NCBI GenBank assembly: GCA_029379385.1
Contig: CM055609.1
Coordinates: 7,006,001-7,070,000 of the forward strand
Reading direction: 5' to 3'
Source: Quillaja saponaria
Taxonomy: Eukaryota > Streptophyta > Magnoliopsida > Fabales > Quillajaceae
Length of the DNA: 64,000 nucleotides
The position numbers and the translations under genes are program-made. This document shows, piece after piece, positions 36,161-47,182 of this stretch. Numbering within the stretch: position 1 is the stretch's first letter; each line of letters opens with the position of its first letter. The notes under the pieces are model-generated. The model saw nothing but the letters and a program-made list of their open reading frames with translations, had not been told where the DNA came from and made no database searches.

Positions 36161-39100
36161 GTGTTTTTATTGGGTTTGTTGAAGGGTGAGAATATGAGAT
36201 TTGATTAACGGTGAGGATTTAGAGTGAACGTATCAAAGAGAAGGTGAGGGGTAAGCTTAAATCGGCGGCTGCTAAGCACCAACGTTTGACTGAGTATTCC
36301 AAATCGGCGGCTGGTTGCTATTGCAGGTTTTACACGACCGTAATCTGGCGTCAGATCGTCAACTCCACGTCAAAATCATGGTTCTTGTAGATGGGCCGGC
36401 TAACCAACAAAAATGGGCCGGCAATATTTAAAATAAAAATAAAAAATCTCTTGGAGAGATGGTTAAAATGTTAGATAATTTATTTAAAACATAATAATAA
36501 TAATAATAAGGAAAAAAAAAAAGATTTAGGGCTAAATCAAAATGAGGCGTGGCCATAGTGTCAAATGTTTTTGTTTAGAAAAATGAAGAGAGAATTTGAG
36601 TTACCACCTCAATAGAGTTAACTTAGAAGATTTAGTGATCATATGAGAATTATTACTATTCTATTATTTGCTTGATTTAGTGATCATATGTTATTTATTT
36701 AGTAAGTATGGATTAATATATTTACATTTGATTGAGACATTCATTTATCATGATAGATAAATAAATATGCATATTCTTTCTAAAGTCATTCTATAAGATG
36801 AACCATAGGCAATAATGTGGCAGTAAGAACACGTGCAATATAAAATGAAAAATATGTAACATACCTAATGCATCAAAATTGTAGGTTCCGAGTAGTATGT
36901 ACCCCATGTCCATCCATCTAGCACCAAAATTTTGGCGGCCATTCTTCTTTTTGTCATGTCCCTCAATTTATTCATCTTAAAAAACCAATGCATTATATTT
37001 TATTATTAAAATATGCAATCCTAGCATTATATGTATATATTTTTAAGTTTAGTAATTATGTCTGAATCAATTTATGCCCACTTTGACTAATTTCTCATAT
37101 AATATCGTGATCTCCTCAAAGAGATTAAACCTTGAAAATCAATGCAATAAGTATATCTTTTCTACCACTAGATGAACTTATTTATGTCAAATTATATTAT
37201 ATTTTAGGGCCAATTTAGTTTGGCGTTTAAAAATTAGTGTTTTGGATAATTGATTTTTCTATTAGAGATAATGAAATAGTTGATTTTAACATAATCTGTT
37301 TTGTGTTTAGTTAATTATCTAAAAAAGTGTTTTCAATAGTAAGAATATTAAAAAAAAAAAAACTATGTCTTTTATTTTTGTTATAAATGTATTCCAAAAA
37401 AGCTAGATATGAAAAGTTTTTAAAAAATTGGCTAAAACTGTGTTGTGCATTTGACCAAAAAATTTTAATCAAATATATTATTATATAAGCTGAAAGTAAT
37501 TTTCAAACTCTAAATACGAAGCACATTTTTCAAACACAAAATCAAATTGTCACTTAATTTATTAAAAATAAAGTAGTTTTGTTATCCAAATCCATGAGAG
37601 GTGCATTGAGTGAGAAGATATTTAGTTTAGTTACATTGAAAATAAATAAATATGGTAATTTGACAACATTGGGTCCCATATATACCTTTAGATGATTTAG
37701 TTAGATTCATTTGTATAATTAATTAAAATTTATACTATCAATTTTTTATCTCAAAAAGTTATTGGATTAGTTTCGAACTCTCTAAAACTAATCAGCATCT
37801 TAACAATTAATCTATTTATTTCTTTAGAATTATTAACAACTACAATTGAAGTTTTTTAAATTCTCTTTACATGATGAGGTTCGTTTGATTTATTATTTAT
37901 CTCCAAGAAATTAATAAGATTGAGTAAAAAAATAATTAAAAAAAGTACTTTCATCTTCAAGAAATTAGGACCTTCATATCCTTTGTAATAAGAATTTAAT
38001 TAAAACTTCTTCTTTTTTATGTTTCAAAGAATATTTTTTGAGACCAAAATAAAGAGGTTATATGTAAGATGTGACCAAATATGATTTGCTACATTTCAAA
38101 ATTCAATTTTTTGAAAAATAAGATTATAGTAGGATTAGTACTCCAAAAGTTAAAAAAACAGAGCATACCACATTTATCAGTAGTCCCAAAGACAACTTTC
38201 AATTGGCAAAGTCAATGAAAAGATTCTAATAGACTTTATATGGCGAAGGGCATTACTCTTTGGAAGAGTAGTTTTCCATGGGCATTTATCAACATTAATG
38301 AATTCTTTTTTGCCACTTAATAGTAGACCACCTAGAACCGCCAAGAAGAAAAACGAAAGAGTCAAGAAGATTAAAAGATTTTTTTTTAAACTATTTTTAA
38401 CAGTAAGGATTATCAAATCTAGTATACATATATCTTAATTAATTCACTTTTTCAAGACAAGTTATTCATGTCAAGACTAAAAAACTTATGAGAATACAGA
38501 AACATATATTCTTAATCACAAGATTAATCCCTTAGTATTCTAACTATTGTTTTAGTTATGAGTTATGAATATTGACAATAATATAAAATTTATATAGCAT
38601 TATTTGTGATGTAAAAAATGATTTTAATATTATAAAATTAATAATTTTTATTTTTGTTAACAATAAATATTAAATTTTACTATTATCAAGTTTCTATAAC
38701 AAGTGCCTTTAAGGTAACAATTTTTTTTTAAAAAACTGTTTCTCAAAACACTTGTTTTTTGTAGGAGTGCTCTAATTTAGCACTAAGGAGTGGAGAAATA
38801 AATACCAATTATTTGAGCTAATAATATATATGAGTTTTATAATATTTATTAAAGTAATTAGCCATAATATTATTATGTAATTAATGAGTTACTCTTTTTT
38901 AAATTACAAATATTATATTTATTAATTATTTACATCTTAACAAGTGCCTTAAGACATTCTTAAAAAAACCAAATTTTTTTTTATTTACTTTTGTTGAATA
39001 TATTTAGGTGAAAGATGAGCATTAATTTTCCTAGTTAAAAATGAAAAAAATTCTTTGAAGAGTTGTGTGAATAATATGATAATCATAGAAATAGGAGATA

Positions 39101-39932
39101 AGAATGTGCAAATTAATGCTTCATAAATACAAAGATGTAATGCTAGTGCCCAATTCTTCCAGCCGCATTTGTAAGTCTTTGCCATCTGCATATTAAGATT
39201 CGATGCCCTTCAAAAAATTATTCAGATAACATATTTTTAACCGGATTAAAAGATAAATTATTTAAAATATAAATAAAATGAATCAAACACCACTGCAAAA
39301 AAATATAATTTATTTTTAAATAATATATGGACCGTGATAATCTTTTGAAAAAATACATATATATATAATGCTCAAAATGAGTATTGAGATAATCTTAGGA
39401 TAACATTATCTTGAATTTAAATTGTCTTCAAAATTCAACACACCTATTTTTATTTTTTTTAGAATAACATTTACGGTTGAACCCATAAACCAAGCAATTA
39501 CAGGGTCCAGAATAACAAGATACAATAAATCTCATAGCCCGATTCAAAGTTGGCAGCTGAGCTATTACTTCAACCTAAGCCCGTAGCATTTCTTTACCAA
39601 CTATTTCTTAATAGTTGGGTCGGGTAAAACCCAAAGAAGCAAATAGTTGGGTTGTCACTTCCTTTTACTTCTTTTTTTTTCCTTCTGAATTATAAATAAA
39701 GTATTGGCTTTATAAAAACAACAAAACAATAGAAAGATAGTATGATCTCTCCAATAGATAGATGGATTATAATTATAATATTCAGATCAATCACATATTA
39801 CAAATCTACAATACATCAAGCTTTAAATCCACACATAAGAGAAGAAAATAACCACATTTCAATAAACTTAACACAACGCTAGCAAGTATTGCTATGCTCA
39901 GAGACAAATAAACATGTATCTGCTGATCTTCC
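36161..39932. other. Intergenic region with possible decayed MITEs
   Basis: No gene. A weak inverted-repeat pair flanks 37207-37553 (GGGCCAATTTAGTTTGGCG at the left; the complement of CAAACACAAAATCAAATTG at the right), the form of a decayed MITE, but no clear target-site duplication. AACAAGTGCCTT occurs twice (~38700 and ~38940). The rest is AT-rich. Confidence 0.4.
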
Positions 39933-40594
39933 TCATGTGTAGCAGGCAAACCTTTTCTCTTTTGGATGAATACCACTCTTATCATTCAACTGATTAAAAA
40001 CAAGTATTCTGCAGTTTACTGATGTCTTCCATGAATGAAAATGACTGATACCGAATAATGCATGAGGAGGGTAAGTGGTTAGAACTAGAGTCTCCAAGCA
40101 GATTGCCTTCCTCAAAAGAAGCCTAATCAAATCTATTTCATACTCACGGAACTCGACACCCATCAACTTAATGATTTTGAGTGGATTAAAGATGTGGTTA
40201 AATTCTTCAAACAAATGTCTCTGATGCAATTTTTCATACGGTACACAATTCATAGAGTAGCTACTTAGCTGCAAGATTCAGGACAAGAACCAGTTATTCA
40301 AGAGATTACCTTGAATGATTATTGATATTAGTAAGTCAGATCAATGGCAATCCAAAACAGCTACAAACAAAATCTATATTCGATTTAGCAGTTGTATATA
40401 CTCACATTGATAAATAGTCTCTCCAGGTGCGGACATGTTCTAAGAAATGAGACAGCATCATAAAGATTGATGTTGCATACAGTTCTCGTTAATAATTGAA
40501 ACTCCTTCAGATTTTGTAAACAAAATTGGAGCTCTTTGATTTGCCCATTGCTAATTCTTGCTGTCAAAACCTATATGAGAACACAAACCACAAA

Positions 40595-40627
<33 letters not shown>

Positions 40628-41620
40628 AAAAAACATAACTCAAATGAATTCAATTAATAACTTTTCCCTAAATTTGAGACAAAACCAAAAAGGGGAGAAT
40701 TACATACCTCAAGGAATGCATTTGTGGTGGTGAGAACATTCACATGGAAGAGATCAAAGACCCATTTTTCCACATTAGGAACCATCAAATAATTTCTCAT
40801 AGATATAAAGTAGATGATTGCATCATCTAAATGCATGACCTGTGCGAAATTAATTTTCAGCACAGTCCCACAATAACTAATTGAACGACGAGTTGGGGCA
40901 TCAATGTCAATTTTAGAAATACTAGGACAGCCCCAAACATTTAAAACTTTAAAATTCCTGTGATTTCCTGCAGCAACATTCAAATACTCAAGTTTATAAC
41001 ACATTGTTAATTGCAGGGTATGGAGCTGTTGGCAATGCAAAAACAGAGTTTCAAACAGTGATTCCCTGACTAGAACAGACCTTAGAATCAATGTGTCTAG
41101 CAATCGCAAACTGGTTATACTTGGTGGGAATTCGATCTCACAGTTAGATAGCTTCAATCTTCTTATCGTTTGGACGTCAAGAAAATCAGGATGAAGCTTA
41201 AATAGGGCGATGGGAAATAAATTCTAGATCTTCAATTCCTTTTTTGATACAAATTCCCACCCATCTCTCAATCAAGACTTCCAATCCTGTTGGACAACTG
41301 AAATGTTTAGATTTTTGCACCCATATGAGAATCAAAAACCCGATTGATTATTTCAACCAAACCTACACGAGTCAAACTCACAGACAAATCTTTAAACAAA
41401 AGATTACGATTGAAAACCCAAGAATTACTGAATCTGGTTGATACAGTTCCTACCTGAATAGAATGTTTGATGGACAAAAAAGTAAAAATTTTCTCAATAG
41501 CATCTTCTGGGAGAATGACAACACGATTTTGGTGGGCAGGAACCTACCTATATCATTTGTCTTGGTTTTCTTTTGGTTTGGTTCTATGAGTATTTTGTGA
41601 GCTGAATTTGGAGTACCCAT
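39933..41620 (-). pseudogene. F-box/LRR (FBD-like) protein gene with disrupted N-terminal half
   Basis: The 3' portion is an intact exon series: ~41210 to 40708, then 40406-40570 and 39933-40268, all in phase 0. It encodes leucine-rich repeats (RRLKLSNCEIEFP, LKVLNVWGCPSI-type segments) and an FBD-like end (IRLLLRKAICLETLVL). The 5' half retains ATG at 41620 (MGTPNSAHKIL) and a recognisable F-box in pieces: LPEDAIEKIFTFLSIKHSIQ, VGTVSTRFSNSWVFNRNLLF, PTGLEVLIERWVGICIKKG. These are in different frames, with one missing base near 41512-41518, an in-frame TAA at 41307-41309 in a position where relatives have a sense codon, and one extra base near 41288-41296 and another near 41208-41216. No ATG opens the LRR part. 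The gene is therefore most likely dead, or at best makes a headless LRR fragment. The family would act as SCF ubiquitin-ligase adaptors. Confidence 0.8.
40603..40627. repeat. (AG)n microsatellite in an intron of the F-box/LRR pseudogene
   Basis: Twelve AG units follow a poly-A run, between the exons ending at 40708 and starting at 40570. Confidence 0.85.
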
Positions 41621-41916
41621 GAAAGAAAAACAAGGAGACAAAGAGAAATTTGATGTAAAGAGAAAGTTTAGAAAGAACTGTCTCGCTCACTTAATCAATA
41701 ATTTGGATGAGAAAATCTAGGGGAGGCATATGGATTTATAATGCCGGTTTCTCCTTCGTTATTAATTGCTCAATCTAATTTTTATTGCTGTCGAGGAAAA
41801 CCATATCTGAACTGGACCTCTCTTTTCTGGCAAAATCTCATAGTACAAAAAATGGAATTCAGTAAAGATGATGTCATTTATACTTTGTTAGTACTTTTGG
41901 TAGTTTGCAGGTGTAT

Positions 41917-42126
41917 GAAAAATCTAGGAATTTTAGCATACAAGGAAGGCACACAGAATGCTCCTAAATTTATCAAGAACTAATTAGATACTAAATAAAT
42001 TACTTAGTGTATAAAAATCTAAGATTGAGAAAAATCGGAATTTTAGCACACATGGAAGGCATATTGAATGCCCCTCAATTTTATTAAGAACTACTTAGAT
42101 ACTAAATAAATTACTTAAGAGTTCAA
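41917..42126. repeat. Two-copy tandem duplication, 100-bp period
   Basis: GGAATTTTAGCA at 41937 and 42037, GGAAGGC shortly after each, and TACTAAATAAATTACTTA near the end of each unit. The copies differ by substitutions and small indels. It is non-coding, upstream of the F-box/LRR pseudogene. Confidence 0.85.
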
Positions 42127-43010
42127 AAATTCTAACTTACCTTTTACCAACCAACCATTCAACTAAGCCTTAAAACCCAAAATAGTTGGGGTAATAATAC
42201 ATGAGTAATTTTCCATTCACATTAATAAGACATCATTTTTAGTAAAGCCCTAGAATAATCATATCATTCTTAATGACTTCCCCCCCCCCCCCATGAATTA
42301 TCGGTCTCCCTCTCCCCGTCTAATTCCTTCCACCTGCACAAAGTCAACCCCACCTAACTACATCATCCACCAGCCTAAGTTGAATATGCCCAAATCAACG
42401 TAAGCGGTTATCTCTCATTTTTTCTTCAATGGTTGCAACCTCAACCTTCCTACATATCTACTCACCTTGTTACTATTTCTGAAAAGGATCTACTGAGTCC
42501 TTTCTTAGCTAAATTGTAATACATAAGCTTCAGTCTTACATTTTATCCATTGCAAATGGCTCAAGGATTCTTGTCCAAGTTTCCATGTCCAGACTGACTA
42601 CTGAAAATTTGAAATCACCACCATCCAGTTGCGTCATTCTCCATCATGGTAGCATAATAGAAACTCCACAAAGAAGCACAGTCTTTATAAGCTACATTAA
42701 ACTTGCACAAATATTAATGGATAATATAAACCCTTGTGAAATAGAACATAATCAGTAGTCAGTACCATTTTGCATTCCCGCCTCCAGGAAAGTTTCTAAT
42801 ATTCTATAATATGGAAGTTGTAAGCTCAGAACTATAAGACTTAACTAACACTTATTACTAATAGAGTTAAGCAAGAGTCCTGTTGAAAGGGAGGAAATAG
42901 TAAACTATATAAGATCTGCAAGGAGAAACTTCATTTACAGCATTAGGGTCATGGTACATACATACCATTTACACACAAATCCTTATTGCTGTCATCAGGA
43001 TTTAAAAATC
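42127..43010. other. Intergenic region
   Basis: No gene found. It contains a run of 13 C at 42280-42292. The right end is the decayed 3' side of the WD40 pseudogene; the C-terminal exons expected for that family were not recognisable here. Confidence 0.5.
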
Positions 43011-45925
43011 TCAATGACCTGAAGAAGAGACAGCCAGCAGACATGGGTGAAGAGAGAATTCATTAACGGTGTCTGTAACCAACAGAAGAAAAGAAAGTAG
43101 TTAGTAAGACACCAAGGATATATGCTTAGTGCAACAAAGAAAATAGGAAAGTGCCAATTGGTAATTAGCTTAACTATTAACTAGTGTAAATATTTGAGTC
43201 AAAATCCCATATGATGGTTTGATCATGTTCAATGAGGAATGCATATGGTACTAAGCAGCAAGATGATTTCAAATAAGGAATCAAAAGGCATTAGACAGAT
43301 AAAAACAAACAGAACGGGCTGATAAGCCAGAATGGAGAAAAGAATTCGTCAAGAGCATATATAATAGGGAATTACATCGCAAGCCATATACAGTTAAGAT
43401 AAAGGAATAGTTTGAAATAGATAATAATCAATAGCTTCCTTGATCATTCAAAGAAAAAAGTTAACAGAATATCAGAACATGAAGCAGCGTGAAAGCTTGA
43501 TATCCATTGCCCAATTTGACAAACACATATATGAACAAGCCCATCCTGAAGCCAACAATGCAAAATACCATACAAAAACATATCAAATGGGATATTGACT
43601 CCACTAAAGAGTATTGCTAGAACATATAAACATGGTCAAAAGCTAAAATATACCTGACCACCTGTCCCAAGATTCTGGTCAGAAGGCTCAATATCAATCA
43701 GTATCCGCTGGTTGGTAGCTTCTGACGCTCTCTGTATAACCTAATTACATGGTGCATATTTCACCATCTTAGCTTCCATTTGTACTATATAATAGCTACA
43801 AAATTACATTAATAATGAATATAAACTTCTTAAACAGAATAAAAAGCTGAAAAAAGATGTTTATGCACTTGGTGAATGAAGAGTATGTGTGACCGATAAT
43901 TCTCTTTTAACTTAGAATGTAGAAACCATCTGAAGAGGTCAGATAACAAGAGGAAACTCAAAAGTGCAACAAGGCAGGTCATTCAGTATAAAAAACTAAG
44001 CATAAAAGGCCCTATCACACTTTCTGTTTCATACTTTCATGTGGTATAATTGGTATTGGCTTAAAGGAGGTACTGGAAGCACTTGAAGTCCTAAATTAGG
44101 TTTTATGTTCTTATAGGTGAGATAAATAAAAAAGCCTAAGAAAATGGTAAAATCAGAATTGAAAATTTTACTTTCATTATTTTCAGGGTGCTAAGAAGGC
44201 ACAAGGAACAGAATTAGAGTGAGTCTACTCTCGTTTGTAGTTATGCTTCAGTATTTGTGTGTATCCTTTGCATCATTATGCTCTATATTCTGCATTAATG
44301 TGAAGAAAATATTGATATGAACACCATGGGTAGATAAAGCAAGACAGTGGCACTTGCTTTATAGACAACGTCAACAGCTTTGCATACATCCCAACCGAGT
44401 ATATAGGGGTCCTTCAAGAAATATAAATGTGAGAAATTTACTGATATCATGCATTGGTAGAAAGTATAAACTAAATAATGTCTTGCTAGTTAATAATTGA
44501 TTTTGTATTGAATTACCCAGCAGCTCAAACAATGGAATAATACAGAGAGTTGTAAAGATTGAAGGAATTGATAGAATGCAAAGGGAAACACCAAATGTAC
44601 CAGGAAAACAAGACTTATTAACGTTTATAGTATACTGCAATTCTCTCTATTTCTGTACAAATACAGTAATAAGCTTCTTCCTAGTCCACCTTGATCACCA
44701 GCATCAGTACTGATTAATTATAACAATCTTCGAGTAAAAGAACCAGGGACCAGATTTAAAGATCGTAATTTTCGGGAATCAGGAGTAACCATGCATTAAG
44801 GATAACGAGGAAATCAAGTTGGCAATTAAGGGAAGATGTTTAAATGTCTATTCAAAGTTTCTCTCTTTACTAGCCAAATTTTTTAAAAAGAATAAATAAA
44901 AATTGATTGGAAAATTTATTTTCAGATCTTCATGTCTAAAACTTTTAGACCAGCCCACATAATACATCATCTCCAATCACCTAGACAAAATCCAATACAC
45001 TTACAGGAAAAATATAAAATGCACAAAAATAAAAGACAGGTCTTCAGTGAAACACCCGCATAGGTAGCTGGCATGAATCAGACCATTCTATAATTTATTT
45101 TTTATTTTTATAAGTAGCCATTCTATAATATATATTGATCACAAAGGAAAAGTCAGGTAATAGGTAGAGGCTCCAACCCAAACTACGACCAGGCAAAAAT
45201 ATCATTTCAATAGACTCCTCCTTCGACAAAGTTTTGACACAAGCTACTAGAGTATTATGTAAATCCCTAATATATTTCCATTTCATGCATTCTTCTTATT
45301 ACAGACATAGTCGACTTATCCTGCTTCAGTATACCACTATACCAGTTTCCTTGCAAATCTATCTATCTTCGCAGACAATCTCCATGACCATTCACTCCTT
45401 ATAGCCTACTTTCCAATCACAAATTTCTCATTTTCAACAAATTTGAGTAGCAGAATCCCAGTTAACCATGTAAAATATCAGTACTTCTCCTTTGCACAAG
45501 GAAACTTCAATGGTTTATTGCAATAAAATGGAAATGTAATTGTATTCCAACATTTGAGGAAGTTATGTCCAATTTGATCTACCAAGTTGGTTGATATTCA
45601 ACTTCTAATTAAACTTGGTTTCAAATTTCTTTGGCCTAGAGGATTTGTACTCAATGGTTCTCAGCTAGTATAATAAAAATACTTATATGTAAAAGAAACA
45701 AACAGACAGAGAGGGCACCTGCTTAATGTATAGAATACCTCAAGGGGTTAGCCTTTGTAAACTATTATAACCTTCTACCATTTGACGCCCTTGAGAAATT
45801 TTACTGTTTGGACCAGGCCTGAACTGGTGGCCAAAATGGTTAGCTTTGTAAGGAAGAACATCGAACCGGACCACAGGCCACGAGTATTCTTGCTGGCTAT
45901 GTTCAGTAATCTCTTCTTCTCCCAT
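43011..45925 (-). pseudogene. TCAB1: Remnant of a TCAB1/WDR79 (WRAP53)-like WD40-repeat gene
   Basis: Three minus-strand fragments in the right order. (1) 45925 to ~45775: ATG with EYSWPVVRFDVLPYKANHF and HQFRPGPNS, then FLKGVKW one frame over (one extra base near 45797-45802), followed at once by a TAG stop where the family continues SPDG. (2) 43654-43740, a splice-bordered exon: QRASEATNQRILIDIEPSDQ then NLGTGGQ. (3) 43011-43072: TVNEFSLHPCLLAVSSSGH then TGA where relatives read Arg. In animals this protein brings telomerase and scaRNAs to Cajal bodies; the plant homologue is little studied. Middle exons encoding several WD repeats are missing and the gene ends early, so no functional protein can be made. 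The start codon and the shared promoter with the neighbouring FMN/FHY gene persist. Confidence 0.75.
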
Positions 45926-47182
45926 TGCTAAGCAGAGAGGAGGAGGAGGAGTTTGAGAATGTTGCTACCAACTCGTACCGCCAAAATTTGGGTCCAGAGC
46001 TACGTGTGGCTCTGACTCGGCGGCCTACGGGGTGAGCTCAGCTCCGTGTTGAGGTTTAATTCGGGTGTTGGAAGGTGGATATTTTGGTCATTCTGCATTA
46101 GAATGCAGGCAAGTGGCAAGTGGCAAGTGGCAAGAGCCCCAGTTCTATTGGGTACAAAATGGATCCTTTTCCAAAACCGGGTCGGATCCCATTTTCCACT
46201 CCATTGCTGTTCGTCGAATAATTCCTTCCAAACAGAATCATTGCTTTCTTGGTTTCTCAGTCTCCTACGCAGAAACTGTCAGAAGGGGCTATTCTGTTTC
46301 TGTTTGTGTTTCAAATACAAGTCTAGCTTTTGCTGCGTAGCGCTGAGTGATTAATTGAACCTCCCTCCAAGGTCCAAACTTCTGCTTTTGTCCCACTTAC
46401 GGTGCGTACAATTACTCTACATGGACAAACTTGGCATGTGATTTTCTTTCTTTGGATTATTTATCTTCATATGTTCTGCAATTTTTTCGAGAAAATGCAT
46501 GGGGTTGGGTTTTGCTCTCCACCTTTTCAATTCCCTCCATTCCCAAAGCAAAGATTTTTTATGTTAAAACATTCCCTTTTCAGCCCAGTTTTCTTGGCAA
46601 CCAAACGGAGGTTTGGACTAACATATCTATGTCAAGGATTTTATTATTGAAAAGTGTGAATACTGTTTTTTTTTTTGTTTTTTTTTATTGAATTGTTTTT
46701 CTGATACAGGAAATCACAATATTCTCTTCTTCATTCGGGTGCATTGCTACCTGTTAATACGAACTACGCTATGTAATTCAGTAATTAGGTATCCCTGGTG
46801 TCGTGTGCTATACTGATATGTGCAGCCTATGATGAACTTCTTTAATATAGTACATCAATTTTAGAATCACAGTCCATTCATTTTGTATTGCTGCAAGCCT
46901 CATTTACTTGGATAATTGGATTCATATGTAAAGATTCACTGTGAGTGTCCTTGTGTAAGTGGGCTGTCAACTGAGTTACGTAATCTCTTGTGCATGAAAT
47001 GAATGGTGATGGCAAGTTAAATTTGTTACTCCTTTTGGTATATCCACTGTAGTCAACGTAGAGAACTGAATGGATGTTGATATAGATATGTTACTGTTAT
47101 CCTGTCAAATAATAATCTTAAATGTCTGTGTTTCAGGAGAAGTTCCAGAATCAGAATAATTTCTGAGGGTGGAGGTGTGTGT
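45926..47182. promoter_or_regulatory. Divergent promoter and 5' leader region of the FMN/FHY gene
   Basis: Lies between the start of the minus-strand WD40 remnant and the plus-strand FMN/FHY start. A 5' UTR intron is likely, because GTGTTTCAG at ~47128-47136 is a good acceptor followed by an exon containing the ATG at 47183. The first leader exon should lie between ~46000 and ~46400. A 7-bp tandem repeat (AAGTGGC, about three copies) sits at ~46110-46132. Confidence 0.5.

Noticed and set aside
37207..37553. MITE with GGGCCAATTT end
   Set aside because: The inverted-repeat match is weak (about 14 of 18) and no target-site duplication could be defined, so it is mentioned only in the intergenic note.
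46046..46354. Overlapping plus-strand open frames of ~90-100 codons upstream of the FMN/FHY start
   Set aside because: They lie in the leader/promoter region, have no family features and are in two different frames. More likely non-coding leader sequence.
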